Of a DNA stretch of 10,954 nucleotides, positions 1 through 7,704 are shown in pieces. The stretch is from Gallionella sp. (lineage in GTDB: Bacteria; Pseudomonadota; Gammaproteobacteria; Burkholderiales; Gallionellaceae), in assembly GCA_030690245.1 (NCBI GenBank), contig JAUYGW010000110.1, forward strand, positions 1 to 10,954, written 5' to 3'. A model generated the notes under the pieces. That model was not told the DNA's origin, did not search any database, and saw only the letters and a list, made by a program, of their open reading frames with translations. The position numbers and the translations under genes were made by a program. Numbering within the stretch: the first letter of the stretch is position 1; every line of letters starts with the position of its first letter.

Positions 1-1012
1 GGATGGACAGCTCGATGAAGCGCGTGGTGTCGTAGGGCACCGTCCACTCGACGCCCTGCGGGAAGTAGCGCGACAGTTCCTGCATCCTGGCGCGCACGCC
101 CTGCGCGGTCGCCAGCGCGTTCGCGCCCGGCGTGATGCGGATCGCCATGCCGGCGATGGGCTGGCCGTTGAGGCGCGCGGAGCGGCTGTAGTCCTGCGCG
201 CCGAGTTCGACGCGCGCGATGTCACTGAGCCGCACGGACGAGCCGTCCGGGTTGGCGCGCACCACGATGCCGCCGAATTCCTCCGGAGTGGCGAGGCGCC
301 CGCGGCTGCCGATGACGGCGTTGATCTCCTGCCCGGGTGCCGCCGGCAACTGCCCCACTTCGCCGAGCGGCAGCAGCGCGTTCTGCGCGCGCACCGCGCG
401 GCCGACATCGGCGGGCGAGAGCGCGTAGGCTTCCAGCCGGTCCGGCCTGAGCCAGATGCGCATCGAATATTCGGTGCCGAACAGCAGCACCTCGCCGACG
501 CCGGGCACGCGCAGCAGCGGTTCCAGCACGCTGGCGGAAGCGTAGCTGCCGAGGTCGACGGCGTTCTGGCGCCCGTCCGGCGAGACCAGCGCGACCACCA
601 TGATGAAGTTGCGCCCGGCGCGGGTCACCGTCACGCCGAGCCCCCGCACGTCGTCCGGCAGGCGCGCTTCCACGCGCTTGATGCGGTTCTGCGCCTCGAC
701 CGACGCGAACTGGATGTCGGTGCCGGGGCGGAAAGTCAGTGACACCTGCCCGGAGCTCACCTGCGAGCTGGACTCCATGTAGAGCAGGTTCTCGATGCCG
801 TTCATCTCCTGCTCGATGAGCTGCACCGCGCTCTGTTCGACCACCTGCGCCGACGCGCCGGGGTAGGTCACGGAGATGTTCAGCGTGGGCGGCGCCACCG
901 ACGGATATTGCGATACCGGCAACGCGCGCAGTGCCAGCACCCCGGCAAAGGTAATGAGGATCGCGATGACCCAGGCGAAGATCGGGCGATCAATGAAGAA
1001 ATTGGCGAACAT
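1..1012 (-). CDS. RND efflux pump inner-membrane subunit, AcrB/MexB type (N-terminal part, cut by window edge)
   Basis: This is the proton-driven inner-membrane transporter of a tripartite drug/solvent efflux pump. The 337 visible residues begin MFANFFIDRPIFAWVIAILI, the typical HAE1-family first transmembrane helix. They continue into the periplasmic pore domain with family-typical blocks: PVSQYPSVAPP (about residues 32-42), the VTYPGA segment, MNGIENLLYM, QNRIKRVEARLP, FGTEYSMRIWL and RAQNA. The last visible residues, YDTTRFIELSI, correspond to the point just before the second transmembrane helix of AcrB, so roughly two thirds of the gene lies beyond the left edge. The start ATG is preceded by AAGGG, which overlaps the stop region of the membrane-fusion gene only 9 bases upstream, so the two are one operon with coupled translation. 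Substrate specificity cannot be read from this part. Family assignment is firm; the exact paralogue name is not. Confidence 0.96.
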   Translation of the reverse strand, partial: MFANFFIDRPIFAWVIAILITFAGVLALRALPVSQYPSVAPPTLNISVTYPGASAQVVEQSAVQLIEQEMNGIENLLYMESSSQVSSGQVSLTFRPGTDIQFASVEAQNRIKRVEARLPDDVRGLGVTVTRAGRNFIMVVALVSPDGRQNAVDLGSYASASVLEPLLRVPGVGEVLLFGTEYSMRIWLRPDRLEAYALSPADVGRAVRAQNALLPLGEVGQLPAAPGQEINAVIGSRGRLATPEEFGGIVVRANPDGSSVRLSDIARVELGAQDYSRSARLNGQPIAGMAIRITPGANALATAQGVRARMQELSRYFPQGVEWTVPYDTTRFIELSI

Positions 1013-1021
1013 GTGTGACCC

Positions 1022-2185
1022 TTATGGCTTCGCCGCAGGTGGTGTGGTTTTGCCTTCTGCCTCCCCTCTCCCGCTGGCGGGAGAGGGGTTGGGGGTGAGG
1101 GGTTTTCCGACAACCGGTGCGCCCGGACGCGCCTTCTGCAGGCCGTTCACGATGACCTGCTCGCCGCCCTTCAGGCCTTCGGCGATGATGAAATCGCTGC
1201 CTGCCATGCCGCCGGTCTTCACCGGCAGCGGCGCGGCCTTGCCGTCGGGGGTCACGACCATCACGAACTGTCCCTGCGGATTGGCCTGCACGGCGCGCTG
1301 CGGCACGCGCATGGCGTGGTCCGCCAGCGCCTGCGGGAAGCGCAGGCGCACGAACATGCCGGGCAACAATTCGCGCTGCGGATTGGGAAATTCGGCGCGC
1401 AGGCTGACCGCACCGGTATTCGGGTCGACCGCCATGTCGGTAAAGAATATCTTGCCGGCCTGCGGATAGACGCTGCCGTCTTCCAGCAGCATTTCCACGC
1501 TGGCAGATTCGGCGTGTTTGAGTTTGCCCGACTTGACGGCTCGCCTCAGGCGCAACACATCCGCGCCGGGCTGGGTGAAGTTGACGTGGATCGGGTCGAG
1601 CTGCTCGATGGTCGCGAGCAGCGTGGCTTCGCCCTTGCCGACCAGCGCGCCTTCGGTCACCAGCGCGCGGCCGATGCGCCCGGAAATCGCGGCGGGGACG
1701 CTGGCATTTTCCAAATCCTCCTCGGCGCGGATCAGCGCGGCTTCGGCCTGCTTGGCCTTGGCGGCGGCCAGGTCATATTCCTGCTGGCTGACCGCCTTGA
1801 TTTCCAGCAGCGGCTGGTAGCGTTCGACCGTCTGGCGCGCGATCATCTGGTCGGCCCTGGCGGCCTCGGCCGCCGCGCGATAGGTGCGCGCATCGATCTG
1901 GAACAGCGGCGCACCCGCCTTGACATCGCTGCCTTCCTGAAACAGCCGCTTTTCAATCACTCCCTCGACGCGCGCGCGTACCTGCGCGGTGCGGTAAGCC
2001 TGTAAGCGCCCAGGCAGATCCTGCGTGAGCGTCGCGCTGCCTGCGGTTACGGTGATCACGTCCACCTCGGGCGGCGGCATTCCCGCACCGGGGCCAGCGG
2101 CGGGTTTGTCATTTGCCTTGCCGCAACCGGCCAGCAAGGCGGCCAGAAGGAGCGTATGAATCATCGGTTTGGTTAAAGTTGTCAT
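1022..2185 (-). CDS. RND efflux membrane-fusion (periplasmic adaptor) lipoprotein, AcrA/MexA type
   Basis: The adaptor links the RND pump to an outer-membrane channel. The 387-residue product starts MTTLTKPMIH and has a lipoprotein signal with lipobox LAGC (Cys21), so it should be lipid-anchored in the inner membrane like AcrA. Following in order are a first beta-barrel/lipoyl half (VRARVEGVIEKRLFQEGSDV, about residues 70-90), an Ala-rich coiled-coil hairpin (about 100-165), the second lipoyl half (ISGRIGRALVTEGALVG) and the membrane-proximal barrel ending near GLQKARPG. The open frame extends 31 codons further upstream, but that extension lacks signal-peptide character and is rejected. The only Shine-Dalgarno match is a weak GAG, so ATG at residue 8 of this model (MIHTLLL) remains possible. 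The last 28 residues are an odd Pro/Gly-rich tail encoded partly by a palindromic repeat (see 1063-1102). No outer-membrane factor or regulator gene is visible in the window. Confidence 0.95.
   Translation of the reverse strand: MTTLTKPMIHTLLLAALLAGCGKANDKPAAGPGAGMPPPEVDVITVTAGSATLTQDLPGRLQAYRTAQVRARVEGVIEKRLFQEGSDVKAGAPLFQIDARTYRAAAEAARADQMIARQTVERYQPLLEIKAVSQQEYDLAAAKAKQAEAALIRAEEDLENASVPAAISGRIGRALVTEGALVGKGEATLLATIEQLDPIHVNFTQPGADVLRLRRAVKSGKLKHAESASVEMLLEDGSVYPQAGKIFFTDMAVDPNTGAVSLRAEFPNPQRELLPGMFVRLRFPQALADHAMRVPQRAVQANPQGQFVMVVTPDGKAAPLPVKTGGMAGSDFIIAEGLKGGEQVIVNGLQKARPGAPVVGKPLTPNPSPASGRGEAEGKTTPPAAKP
1063..1102. repeat. Palindromic interspersed repeat inside the 3' end of the membrane-fusion gene
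   Basis: A perfect 12-bp inverted repeat (CCCCTCTCCCGC at 1063-1074, GCGGGAGAGGGG at 1077-1088) with a TG centre is followed by TTGGGGGTGAGGGG (1089-1102). This stem plus G-rich tail is a pattern I recognise as a common short intergenic repeat in many proteobacteria. Here it is read in frame and supplies LTPNPSPASGRGE near the C terminus of the adaptor protein. Identity as a dispersed family is from memory; the palindrome itself is directly visible. Confidence 0.8.
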
Positions 2186-2207
2186 GTTGAGGGTCTCTAT
2201 AGATTTT

Positions 2208-2237
2208 TGCAGGTGCCGTTCATGGATTGCACCTGCA
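2208..2237. repeat. 9-bp inverted repeat in the efflux operon leader
   Basis: TGCAGGTGC (2208-2216) and GCACCTGCA (2229-2237) form a perfect inverted repeat with a 12-nt spacer. It lies 22 bases upstream of the adaptor start codon, inside the probable mRNA leader. It could be a hairpin near the ribosome site or a regulator-binding site. No T-run follows on either strand, so it is not an intrinsic terminator. Confidence 0.55.
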
Positions 2238-2309
2238 CCCATTACGCTACAAATTGTCTGGTGATTTTTGCCGCGCACCGTAATTGTGATAGCCGCAGAC
2301 TACGGGGCC

Positions 2310-2338
2310 AGAGTATCAAACGCCCGTTTGAATGTAAA
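2310..2338 (-). promoter_or_regulatory. Candidate efflux-operon promoter with a palindromic operator in its spacer
   Basis: Read on the minus strand, TTTACA (2338-2333, five of six to the -35 consensus) and TACTCT (2315-2310, a weak -10) are separated by 17 bases. That spacer is almost entirely the 16-bp palindrome TCAAACGCCCGTTTGA (2316-2331; 7-bp arms, CC centre). A dyad placed between -35 and -10 is the usual position of TetR- or MarR-family operators of RND pumps. The palindrome is seen; promoter and operator roles are inferred. The start of transcription would be near 2302, giving a leader of about 115 nt. Confidence 0.4.
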
Positions 2339-2365
2339 GCGAAGGCCTGCCGCATGCATGGTTTT

Positions 2366-2381
2366 CGGCGGATCGCCGCCG
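2366..2381. repeat. Short GC-rich hairpin upstream of the TusA-like gene
   Basis: CGGCGG (2366-2371), loop ATCG, CCGCCG (2376-2381) is a perfect 6-bp stem in the 288-base divergent region between the efflux operon and the TusA-like gene. No poly-T follows. A possible -10 (TAGCAT, 2402-2407) lies just downstream but has no convincing -35. The rest of this intergenic stretch shows nothing else I can name. Confidence 0.35.
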
Positions 2382-2473
2382 CCAAGCGCATGAAAATCTG
2401 TTAGCATGCGCCGCATTTTCCGCAGGACGTACCGGGCGACAAAAAATACCAAAGCATTGAGGGGTGAGTATCC

Positions 2474-2707
2474 ATGAAGACAGACTACGACGTATTGCTT
2501 GACGCCACGCAGGACGATTGTCCGATCCCGACAATCAAAACCAAGCAAGTGCTAGACGGGATGCCACCCGGAGCGGTGCTGAAGGTCATCACCAGCAAGG
2601 AAGGGACGATCCGCAACATCCGGACGTTTGTGAAAAACAACCACTATGAATTGGTGCATGAAACCAAATCGGAAAAAGGTTTTCATTTCTATATCAAAAA
2701 GCTGTAG
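2474..2707 (+). CDS. TusA-like sulfurtransferase / sulfur-carrier protein
   Basis: This 77-residue protein belongs to the TusA/SirA/YeeD fold family, small cytoplasmic proteins that carry persulfide sulfur on a single conserved cysteine for thiolation or sulfur-oxidation pathways. The hallmark Cys-Pro-x-Pro is present as DCPIP (Cys16), followed by the usual helix (TIKTKQVLDGMPPG) and the second strand-helix unit (LKVITSKEGTIRNIRTFVKNN). Residues ahead of the cysteine read LDATQDDCP, whereas TusA proper usually has a Gly-Leu/Glu pair there, so this is a divergent paralogue rather than clear tusA. A strong Shine-Dalgarno (GAGGGGTGAG) supports the ATG at 2474. It stands alone: the efflux operon diverges upstream and rsmI converges 8 bases downstream, so no partner (dsr, hdr, rhodanese) is visible to fix its pathway. 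Confidence 0.85.
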   Translation: MKTDYDVLLDATQDDCPIPTIKTKQVLDGMPPGAVLKVITSKEGTIRNIRTFVKNNHYELVHETKSEKGFHFYIKKL

Positions 2708-2715
2708 CCCAGCCG

Positions 2716-3600
2716 CTACTCCGGCGCAGCCTTCATCTGCAACGCGAGCTGGTACAGCTCGTTGCGGCCGGCCCCGCTGATCTGGGTGGCGAGCTGCACC
2801 GCCTGTTTGAGCGGCAACTCCCCGAGCAGCGTTTCAAGGACGCGCCTTGCTTCGGCGGGCAAGCCCGGTTGCGGTACTGCGCCGGAAACCAGCACCACGA
2901 ACTCGCCGCGCTGCCGGTTGCTGTCGGACATCAGCCATGCCTCGGCATCGCGCAACGGGCAGGAATGGATCGTTTCGAACAGCTTGGTGATCTCGCGCGC
3001 CAGCACGGTTTGCCGCTCCCCGCCCAATACCGCGCATAAATCGGCGACGCATTCGACGATGCGGTGCGGTGCCTCATAGAACACCAGCGTGCAGGCCTGG
3101 TCGCGCAGGGTCTCGAGCGCGGTGCGGCGCGCGGCGGATTTGTTGGGCAAGAAGCCGTGGAACAGGAAATGCGGGTTCGCCGAGCCATCCATCGACAACG
3201 TCCCCGCCGCAGACAAGGCCGCTATCGCCGCGTTTGCGCCGGGGATCGGGATGACGCGCAGCCCGGCCGCGCGCACCGCCTGCACCAGCAATGCCCCCGG
3301 GTCGCTGACGGCTGGGGTGCCCGCATCGCTGACGAAGGCCACGCTCTGACCTGCCTGGAGCAGAGCGACAATTTTTTCCGCAGCGCCGCGCTCGTTATGC
3401 TGGTGCACCGCCATCAGCCGGTTCGCGCTGATGCCGTGATGCGTCAGCAAATGCGCGGTGTTGCGCGTGTCTTCAGCCGCGACCACGTCCGCCGCCGCCA
3501 GCACGTCCAGCGCACGCAGGGTGATGTCGCGGAGGTTCCCAATAGGGGTGGCCACTACATATAATGCGCATTCTAATTTTTGTGGATGTCCGTTATGCAA
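2716..3600 (-). CDS. rsmI: 16S rRNA (cytidine(1402)-2'-O)-methyltransferase RsmI
   Basis: RsmI uses S-adenosylmethionine to 2'-O-methylate C1402 in the decoding centre of 16S rRNA. The 294-residue product shows the family blocks in order: LYVVATPIGNLRDITLRAL (residues 13-31), AAEDTRNTAHLL, VSDAGTPAVSDPG (90-102, SAM-binding tetrapyrrole-methylase fold), IPIPGANAAIAALSAAG, HGFLPNKSAARR, LVFYEAPHRI and LAREITKLFETIH. It resembles E. coli RsmI (formerly YraL) throughout. A few extra residues (about 136-142) precede the HGFLP block. The start is TTG at 3600-3598: AAGGGG sits about 6 bases upstream, an in-frame TAA lies two codons upstream, and no in-frame ATG occurs before the first beta strand. 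The 5' end overlaps the start of lppC on the other strand, and the gene converges with the TusA-like gene with 8 bases between stops. Confidence 0.96.
   Translation of the reverse strand: MHNGHPQKLECALYVVATPIGNLRDITLRALDVLAAADVVAAEDTRNTAHLLTHHGISANRLMAVHQHNERGAAEKIVALLQAGQSVAFVSDAGTPAVSDPGALLVQAVRAAGLRVIPIPGANAAIAALSAAGTLSMDGSANPHFLFHGFLPNKSAARRTALETLRDQACTLVFYEAPHRIVECVADLCAVLGGERQTVLAREITKLFETIHSCPLRDAEAWLMSDSNRQRGEFVVLVSGAVPQPGLPAEARRVLETLLGELPLKQAVQLATQISGAGRNELYQLALQMKAAPE
3536..3565 (+). promoter_or_regulatory. Candidate sigma70 promoter of the lppC-hldC cluster, inside rsmI
   Basis: A perfect TATAAT (3560-3565) is preceded at 18 bases by TTCCCA (3536-3541, four of six to TTGACA). Transcription would start near 3572, leaving a leader of roughly 20 nt before ATG 3595. 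The whole promoter lies within the first codons of rsmI on the opposite strand, encoding part of its ATPIGN region. The sequence match is direct; activity is inferred. Confidence 0.6.
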
Positions 3601-4859
3601 CGCTTACCCCTTGTTGTCTGGTTGCCGATTCTGCTGTTGCTGCATGCCTGTGCCGCTACGGTACCGCATCCGCGCGCCGATGCAAAGCCCGCCGTGATCG
3701 AGGCCGGCGAAGCCACAAAGCATGCGCCCGTCGAGGCCGGCGGCAAAGCGGCGGTGGCGAAGATCGCACCGATCGAAGTCGAGGAGGAGGCGCTGGAGCC
3801 GTACGCGCCTGGCGGTGAGCGGCGTCTGCCGCCGCTGCCCGGCGACGAAATGGCCGTGCCGCATATTGCGCTGCTGCTGCCGTTGAAGTCGGAGGTTTTT
3901 GGCACCGCCGCCGAAGCGGTGCGGCAGGGTTTTCAGGCGGCGGCCGAACTGGAAATGCGCTTGCCGGGCGGATTGCCGGTGCGCGTATATAGCTGCTTCG
4001 ATGAGAGCCCGGACATTGCCGCACTGTACCGCAAGGCCATCGCCGACGGCGCGCGCGCTGTGGTGGGGCCGCTGACACGCAACGGCGCAAGCGCGCTGGC
4101 GGCGGAGCCGGGTATTAGCGTGCCGACCCTGGCCTTGAACGTAGTGGAAGGCCCGCCTGCCGGGCAACTGTATTTTTTCGGCATGGCGGTGGAAGCGGAG
4201 GCGCGGCAAGCCGCGCAGCTGGCCAGGCAGCAGGGTTTGCATCAGGCCATCGTCATCACCACCCGCGCGCAGCTGGCCCAGCGGTTGCAATTCGCCTTTG
4301 AAGAAGAATGGCACCGCTCGGGCGGCGCGCTACTGGACGAGATTGAATTCGACGGCGATCCGGCAGTCTTCGCGGAGATTGCCGACAGGCCTGATATCGC
4401 GATATTCCTCGCCGCCGATGCCGAAAAAGCACGGCTGATCCGCCCCTATCTGCCCAACCAATTGCCGGTTTACGCTACCTCGCGAGTATTTCTGGGGAAT
4501 GACGACACCCTGACCAATTACGATCTGAACGGCATCCGCTTCGTGGATATGCCGTGGGTGCTGCAAGCCGACCATCCGGCGGTGATGATTTATCCGCGCT
4601 CCATCCCGCCGCTTTCCGCCGACCATGAGCGGCTGTACGCGCTGGGCATAGACGCGTTTCGCCTGATTCAATTGCTGCTGGCCGGCAAAGTTGACGATGC
4701 GTTGCCGCTGGACGGGGTGAGCGGGCGCATAGAACTGGAGGGCCATACTTTTCAGCGCATAGCGGTTCCGGCGCTGTTTACGCAGGGACAGGCGCAGTTG
4801 CGCAACGCGCCTCCGGCCTCCGCGCCGCAGGTGTTTCCCGATCAGTCCGCCGTAAAACC

Positions 4860-4863
<4 letters not shown>
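3595..4863 (+). CDS. lppC: LppC-family (LpoA-type) outer-membrane lipoprotein, probable penicillin-binding-protein activator
   Basis: E. coli LpoA is an outer-membrane lipoprotein that activates the peptidoglycan synthase PBP1A from outside. This 422-residue homologue starts MQRLPLVVWLPILLLLHAC, a lipoprotein signal with lipobox LHAC (Cys19). A low-complexity Ala/Glu/Pro linker (about 20-88) follows, then a type-I periplasmic-binding-protein-like domain starting IALLLPLKSEVFG (91-103) with family blocks GARAVVGPLTR, LALNVVEGPP, VYATSRVFLG and LYALGIDAFRL. It is far shorter than E. coli LpoA (about 680 residues) because the N-terminal helical-repeat domain is absent; a short form is my expectation for betaproteobacteria. 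TTG 3580 and ATG 3586 are alternative starts, but 3595 gives the cleanest signal peptide. Its ATGA overlap with yraN shows one operon. PBP1A activation is inferred by homology and gene order. Confidence 0.9.
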
Positions 4864-5827
<964 letters not shown>

Positions 5828-5829
5828 CG

Positions 5830-6396
5830 ATGCGTATTGTTTCCCTGTTGTTGCTTGTGCTCGCATCCGGCTCGCTGCAAGGCTGTTTCCCTGTGGTTGC
5901 CGCCGGCGTGGGAGCCGGTGTGATGATGGTGCAGGATCGCCGTACCAGCGGCGCTTACATCGATGATGAGGCGATTGAAAACAAGGCCTCGGGCATCATC
6001 GACAGACAATACAAGAACACCGTGCATGTGAATGTCACGAGCTTTAACCGCAACGTGCTGATCAGCGGCGAGGTGCCCAGCGAGGCCGTGAAGGCAGAGA
6101 TCGGCAGGCTGGTTGCCGGCGTCGAGAACGTGCGCAACGTGAGCAATGAACTGGCCGTCTCCGGCCCAAGTTCGCTGACCTCGCGCAGCAGCGACAGCCT
6201 GATCACCTCGAACGTAAAGCTGCGCTTTGTGGACGACAAGCGCTTCAACGCCAGTCACGTCAAGGTGGTCACGGAAAACGGCAGGGTGTTTTTGATGGGC
6301 ATCGTCAAACGCGCCGAAGCCGATGCCGCCACCGAAGTCGCCAGCACCACCGGCGGCGTGCAGCATGTGGTCAAGCTGTTCGAATACCTCGACTAG
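5830..6396 (+). CDS. dolP: BON-domain outer-membrane lipoprotein DolP (YraP)
   Basis: DolP is an outer-membrane lipoprotein that supports envelope integrity and, in E. coli, localises to the division site and influences the BAM complex. The 188-residue product begins MRIVSLLLLVLASGSLQGC, with lipobox LQGC (Cys19). Two BON domains follow: about residues 45-105 (ending NVRNVSNELAVSG) and about 118-188 (SNVKLRF, then VKVVTENGRVFLMGIVKRAEADAATEVA and GVQHVVKLFEYLD), the arrangement of E. coli YraP (191 residues). Start choice: AGGAGA (5818-5823) is 6 bases before ATG 5830 but directly abuts ATG 5824, so 5830 is preferred. ATG 5824 would overlap the upstream stop as ATGA. The stop TAG is immediately followed by the hldC ATG, which indicates tight operon packing. 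Confidence 0.94.
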   Translation: MRIVSLLLLVLASGSLQGCFPVVAAGVGAGVMMVQDRRTSGAYIDDEAIENKASGIIDRQYKNTVHVNVTSFNRNVLISGEVPSEAVKAEIGRLVAGVENVRNVSNELAVSGPSSLTSRSSDSLITSNVKLRFVDDKRFNASHVKVVTENGRVFLMGIVKRAEADAATEVASTTGGVQHVVKLFEYLD

Positions 6397-6882
6397 ATGT
6401 ACCCCGGCCCCGCCTTCGAACACAAGCTGTGCAAGCCCGACGAGCTCGCCGCGCGCGCCGCCGCGCTGCCGCGCCCGCTGGTTTTCACCAACGGCTGCTT
6501 CGACGTGCTGCACCGCGGTCACGTGACCTACCTCGCGCAGGCCCGCGCGCTGGGCGCGGCGCTGATAGTCGGCGTGAACAGCGATGCCTCGGTAAAACGC
6601 CTCGGCAAAGACGGCGACCGCCCCATCAACAACCAGCATGACCGCATGGCGGTGCTTGCCGCGCTGGAATCGGTCAGCCTGGTGGTGGGGTTCGACGAAG
6701 ACACGCCGCTGAACCTGATCCTCGCCTGCCGCCCAGACGTACTGGCGAAGGGCGGCGACTGGCGGATTGAAGACATCGTCGGCGCGCGCGAAGTGCAAGG
6801 CTGGGGCGGCAAGGCGCACAGCATCCCGTTCCTGCACGAGCGTTCCACCACCGCGCTGCTGAAGAAAATCCGCTCGCTATGA
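6397..6882 (+). CDS. rfaE2: D-glycero-beta-D-manno-heptose 1-phosphate adenylyltransferase (stand-alone HldC / RfaE domain II)
   Basis: This enzyme transfers AMP from ATP to heptose 1-phosphate, giving ADP-heptose for LPS inner core. The 161-residue cytidylyltransferase-like protein carries TNGCFDVLHRGHVTYL (31-46) with the HxGH nucleotide-binding motif (His39, Gly41, His42), GVNSDASVKRLGK (59-71), the AKGGDW block (117-122) and the C-terminal ERSTTALLKKI (148-158). It corresponds to the C-terminal half of E. coli HldE; here it is a separate gene, so the kinase half (HldA/RfaE1) must be encoded elsewhere. ATG directly abuts the dolP stop and no clear Shine-Dalgarno is present, so translation is probably coupled. 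Together with the GmhA-like gene upstream it makes this cluster a source of two heptose-pathway steps. Confidence 0.95.
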   Translation: MYPGPAFEHKLCKPDELAARAAALPRPLVFTNGCFDVLHRGHVTYLAQARALGAALIVGVNSDASVKRLGKDGDRPINNQHDRMAVLAALESVSLVVGFDEDTPLNLILACRPDVLAKGGDWRIEDIVGAREVQGWGGKAHSIPFLHERSTTALLKKIRSL

Positions 6883-6908
6883 ACGCAGGGCACACAATTT
6901 GTTATTTC

Positions 6909-6926
6909 GTGCGAATGAATTCGCAC
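6909..6926. repeat. 8-bp palindrome between hldC and ubiE (REP-like)
   Basis: GTGCGAAT, centre GA, ATTCGCAC is a perfect inverted repeat in the 69-base gap before ubiE. It is followed by CTACC, not a T-run, so it is not a canonical terminator. The minus-strand form (GGTGCGAATTCATTCGCAC) resembles short interspersed palindromes of other beta- and gammaproteobacteria; that likeness is from memory. Confidence 0.55.
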
Positions 6927-6951
6927 CTACCAGCATGACAGGAGCATAAAA

Positions 6952-7683
6952 ATGGCTGATACCCACTTTGGTTTTGAAACCGTCGCCGAGGAAGAAAAGG
7001 CCAAGCGCGTCGCGGGCGTGTTCACCTCGGTCGCCAGCAAATACGACGTGATGAACGACCTGATGTCGGTCGGGCTGCACCGCCTGTGGAAACGCTTCGC
7101 GGTCGGCGTCAGCGGCGTGCGCGAGGGACAGCGCGTGCTGGACGTGGCGGGCGGCTCGGCGGATCTGTCGCGGCTGTTTCTCAAGAAGGTCGGCCGCAGC
7201 GGACAGGTGGTGCTCACCGACATCAACAATGCGATGCTGCGCATCGGCCGCGACCGCCTGCTCGACGAAGGCACCGCCACGCCGACCGCGCAATGCGACG
7301 CCGAACACTTGCCGTTCCCCGACAATTATTTTGATTGCGTCAGCATCGCCTTCGGCCTGCGCAACGTCACGCACAAGGATGCCGCGCTGCGCGAGATGTA
7401 CCGCGTGATCCGGCCGGGCGGACGCGTCATCGTGCTGGAGTTTTCCAGGATCGCCAAACCGCTGGAGCCGTTCTACGACGCCTACTCGTTCAAGCTGCTG
7501 CCCAAGATCGGCGAACTCGTCGCCAACGACGCCGACAGCTACCGCTACCTCGCCGAATCCATCCGCATGCATCCGGGGCAGGAAGAGCTGAAGAAAATGA
7601 TGGAAGAAGCCGGGCTGGAAAAGGTCGATTACTTCAACCTGACCGGTGGTGTGGTCGCTGTGCACCGTGGGTACAAGCTGTAA
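6952..7683 (+). CDS. ubiE: Ubiquinone/menaquinone biosynthesis C-methyltransferase UbiE
   Basis: UbiE is the SAM-dependent C-methyltransferase of ubiquinone (and, where present, menaquinone) synthesis. The 243-residue product has the family opening [17 protein letters not shown] (4-20), [22 protein letters not shown] (23-44) with the YDxMNDxMS signature, SAM motif I at 62-71 ([10 protein letters not shown]), [19 protein letters not shown], the RVIRPGGR block, and the C-terminal [16 protein letters not shown] and [11 protein letters not shown]. Motif I normally reads AGGTGD; here it is AGGSAD, a conservative change at the third glycine. A good Shine-Dalgarno (AGGAG, 6940-6944) lies 7 bases before the ATG. 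Downstream is a non-coding region, so no ubiJ or ubiB follows directly; those partners may be elsewhere. Confidence 0.97.
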   Translation: MADTHFGFETVAEEEKAKRVAGVFTSVASKYDVMNDLMSVGLHRLWKRFAVGVSGVREGQRVLDVAGGSADLSRLFLKKVGRSGQVVLTDINNAMLRIGRDRLLDEGTATPTAQCDAEHLPFPDNYFDCVSIAFGLRNVTHKDAALREMYRVIRPGGRVIVLEFSRIAKPLEPFYDAYSFKLLPKIGELVANDADSYRYLAESIRMHPGQEELKKMMEEAGLEKVDYFNLTGGVVAVHRGYKL

Positions 7684-7704
7684 GCCAATCTTCGTATCGA
7701 CTTG

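Noticed and set aside
1316-2005. 229-codon plus-strand open frame
   Set aside because: Antisense to the efflux adaptor gene; Arg/Gly/Leu-rich shadow with no motif or ribosome site.
2186-2278. 31-codon N-terminal extension of the efflux adaptor
   Set aside because: It would bury the lipoprotein signal sequence internally and is partly encoded by the leader dyad.
2300-2548. 82-codon minus-strand open frame upstream of the efflux operon, considered as a missing regulator
   Set aside because: No helix-turn-helix pattern, overlaps the TusA-like gene antisense, and is too short for a TetR or MarR protein.
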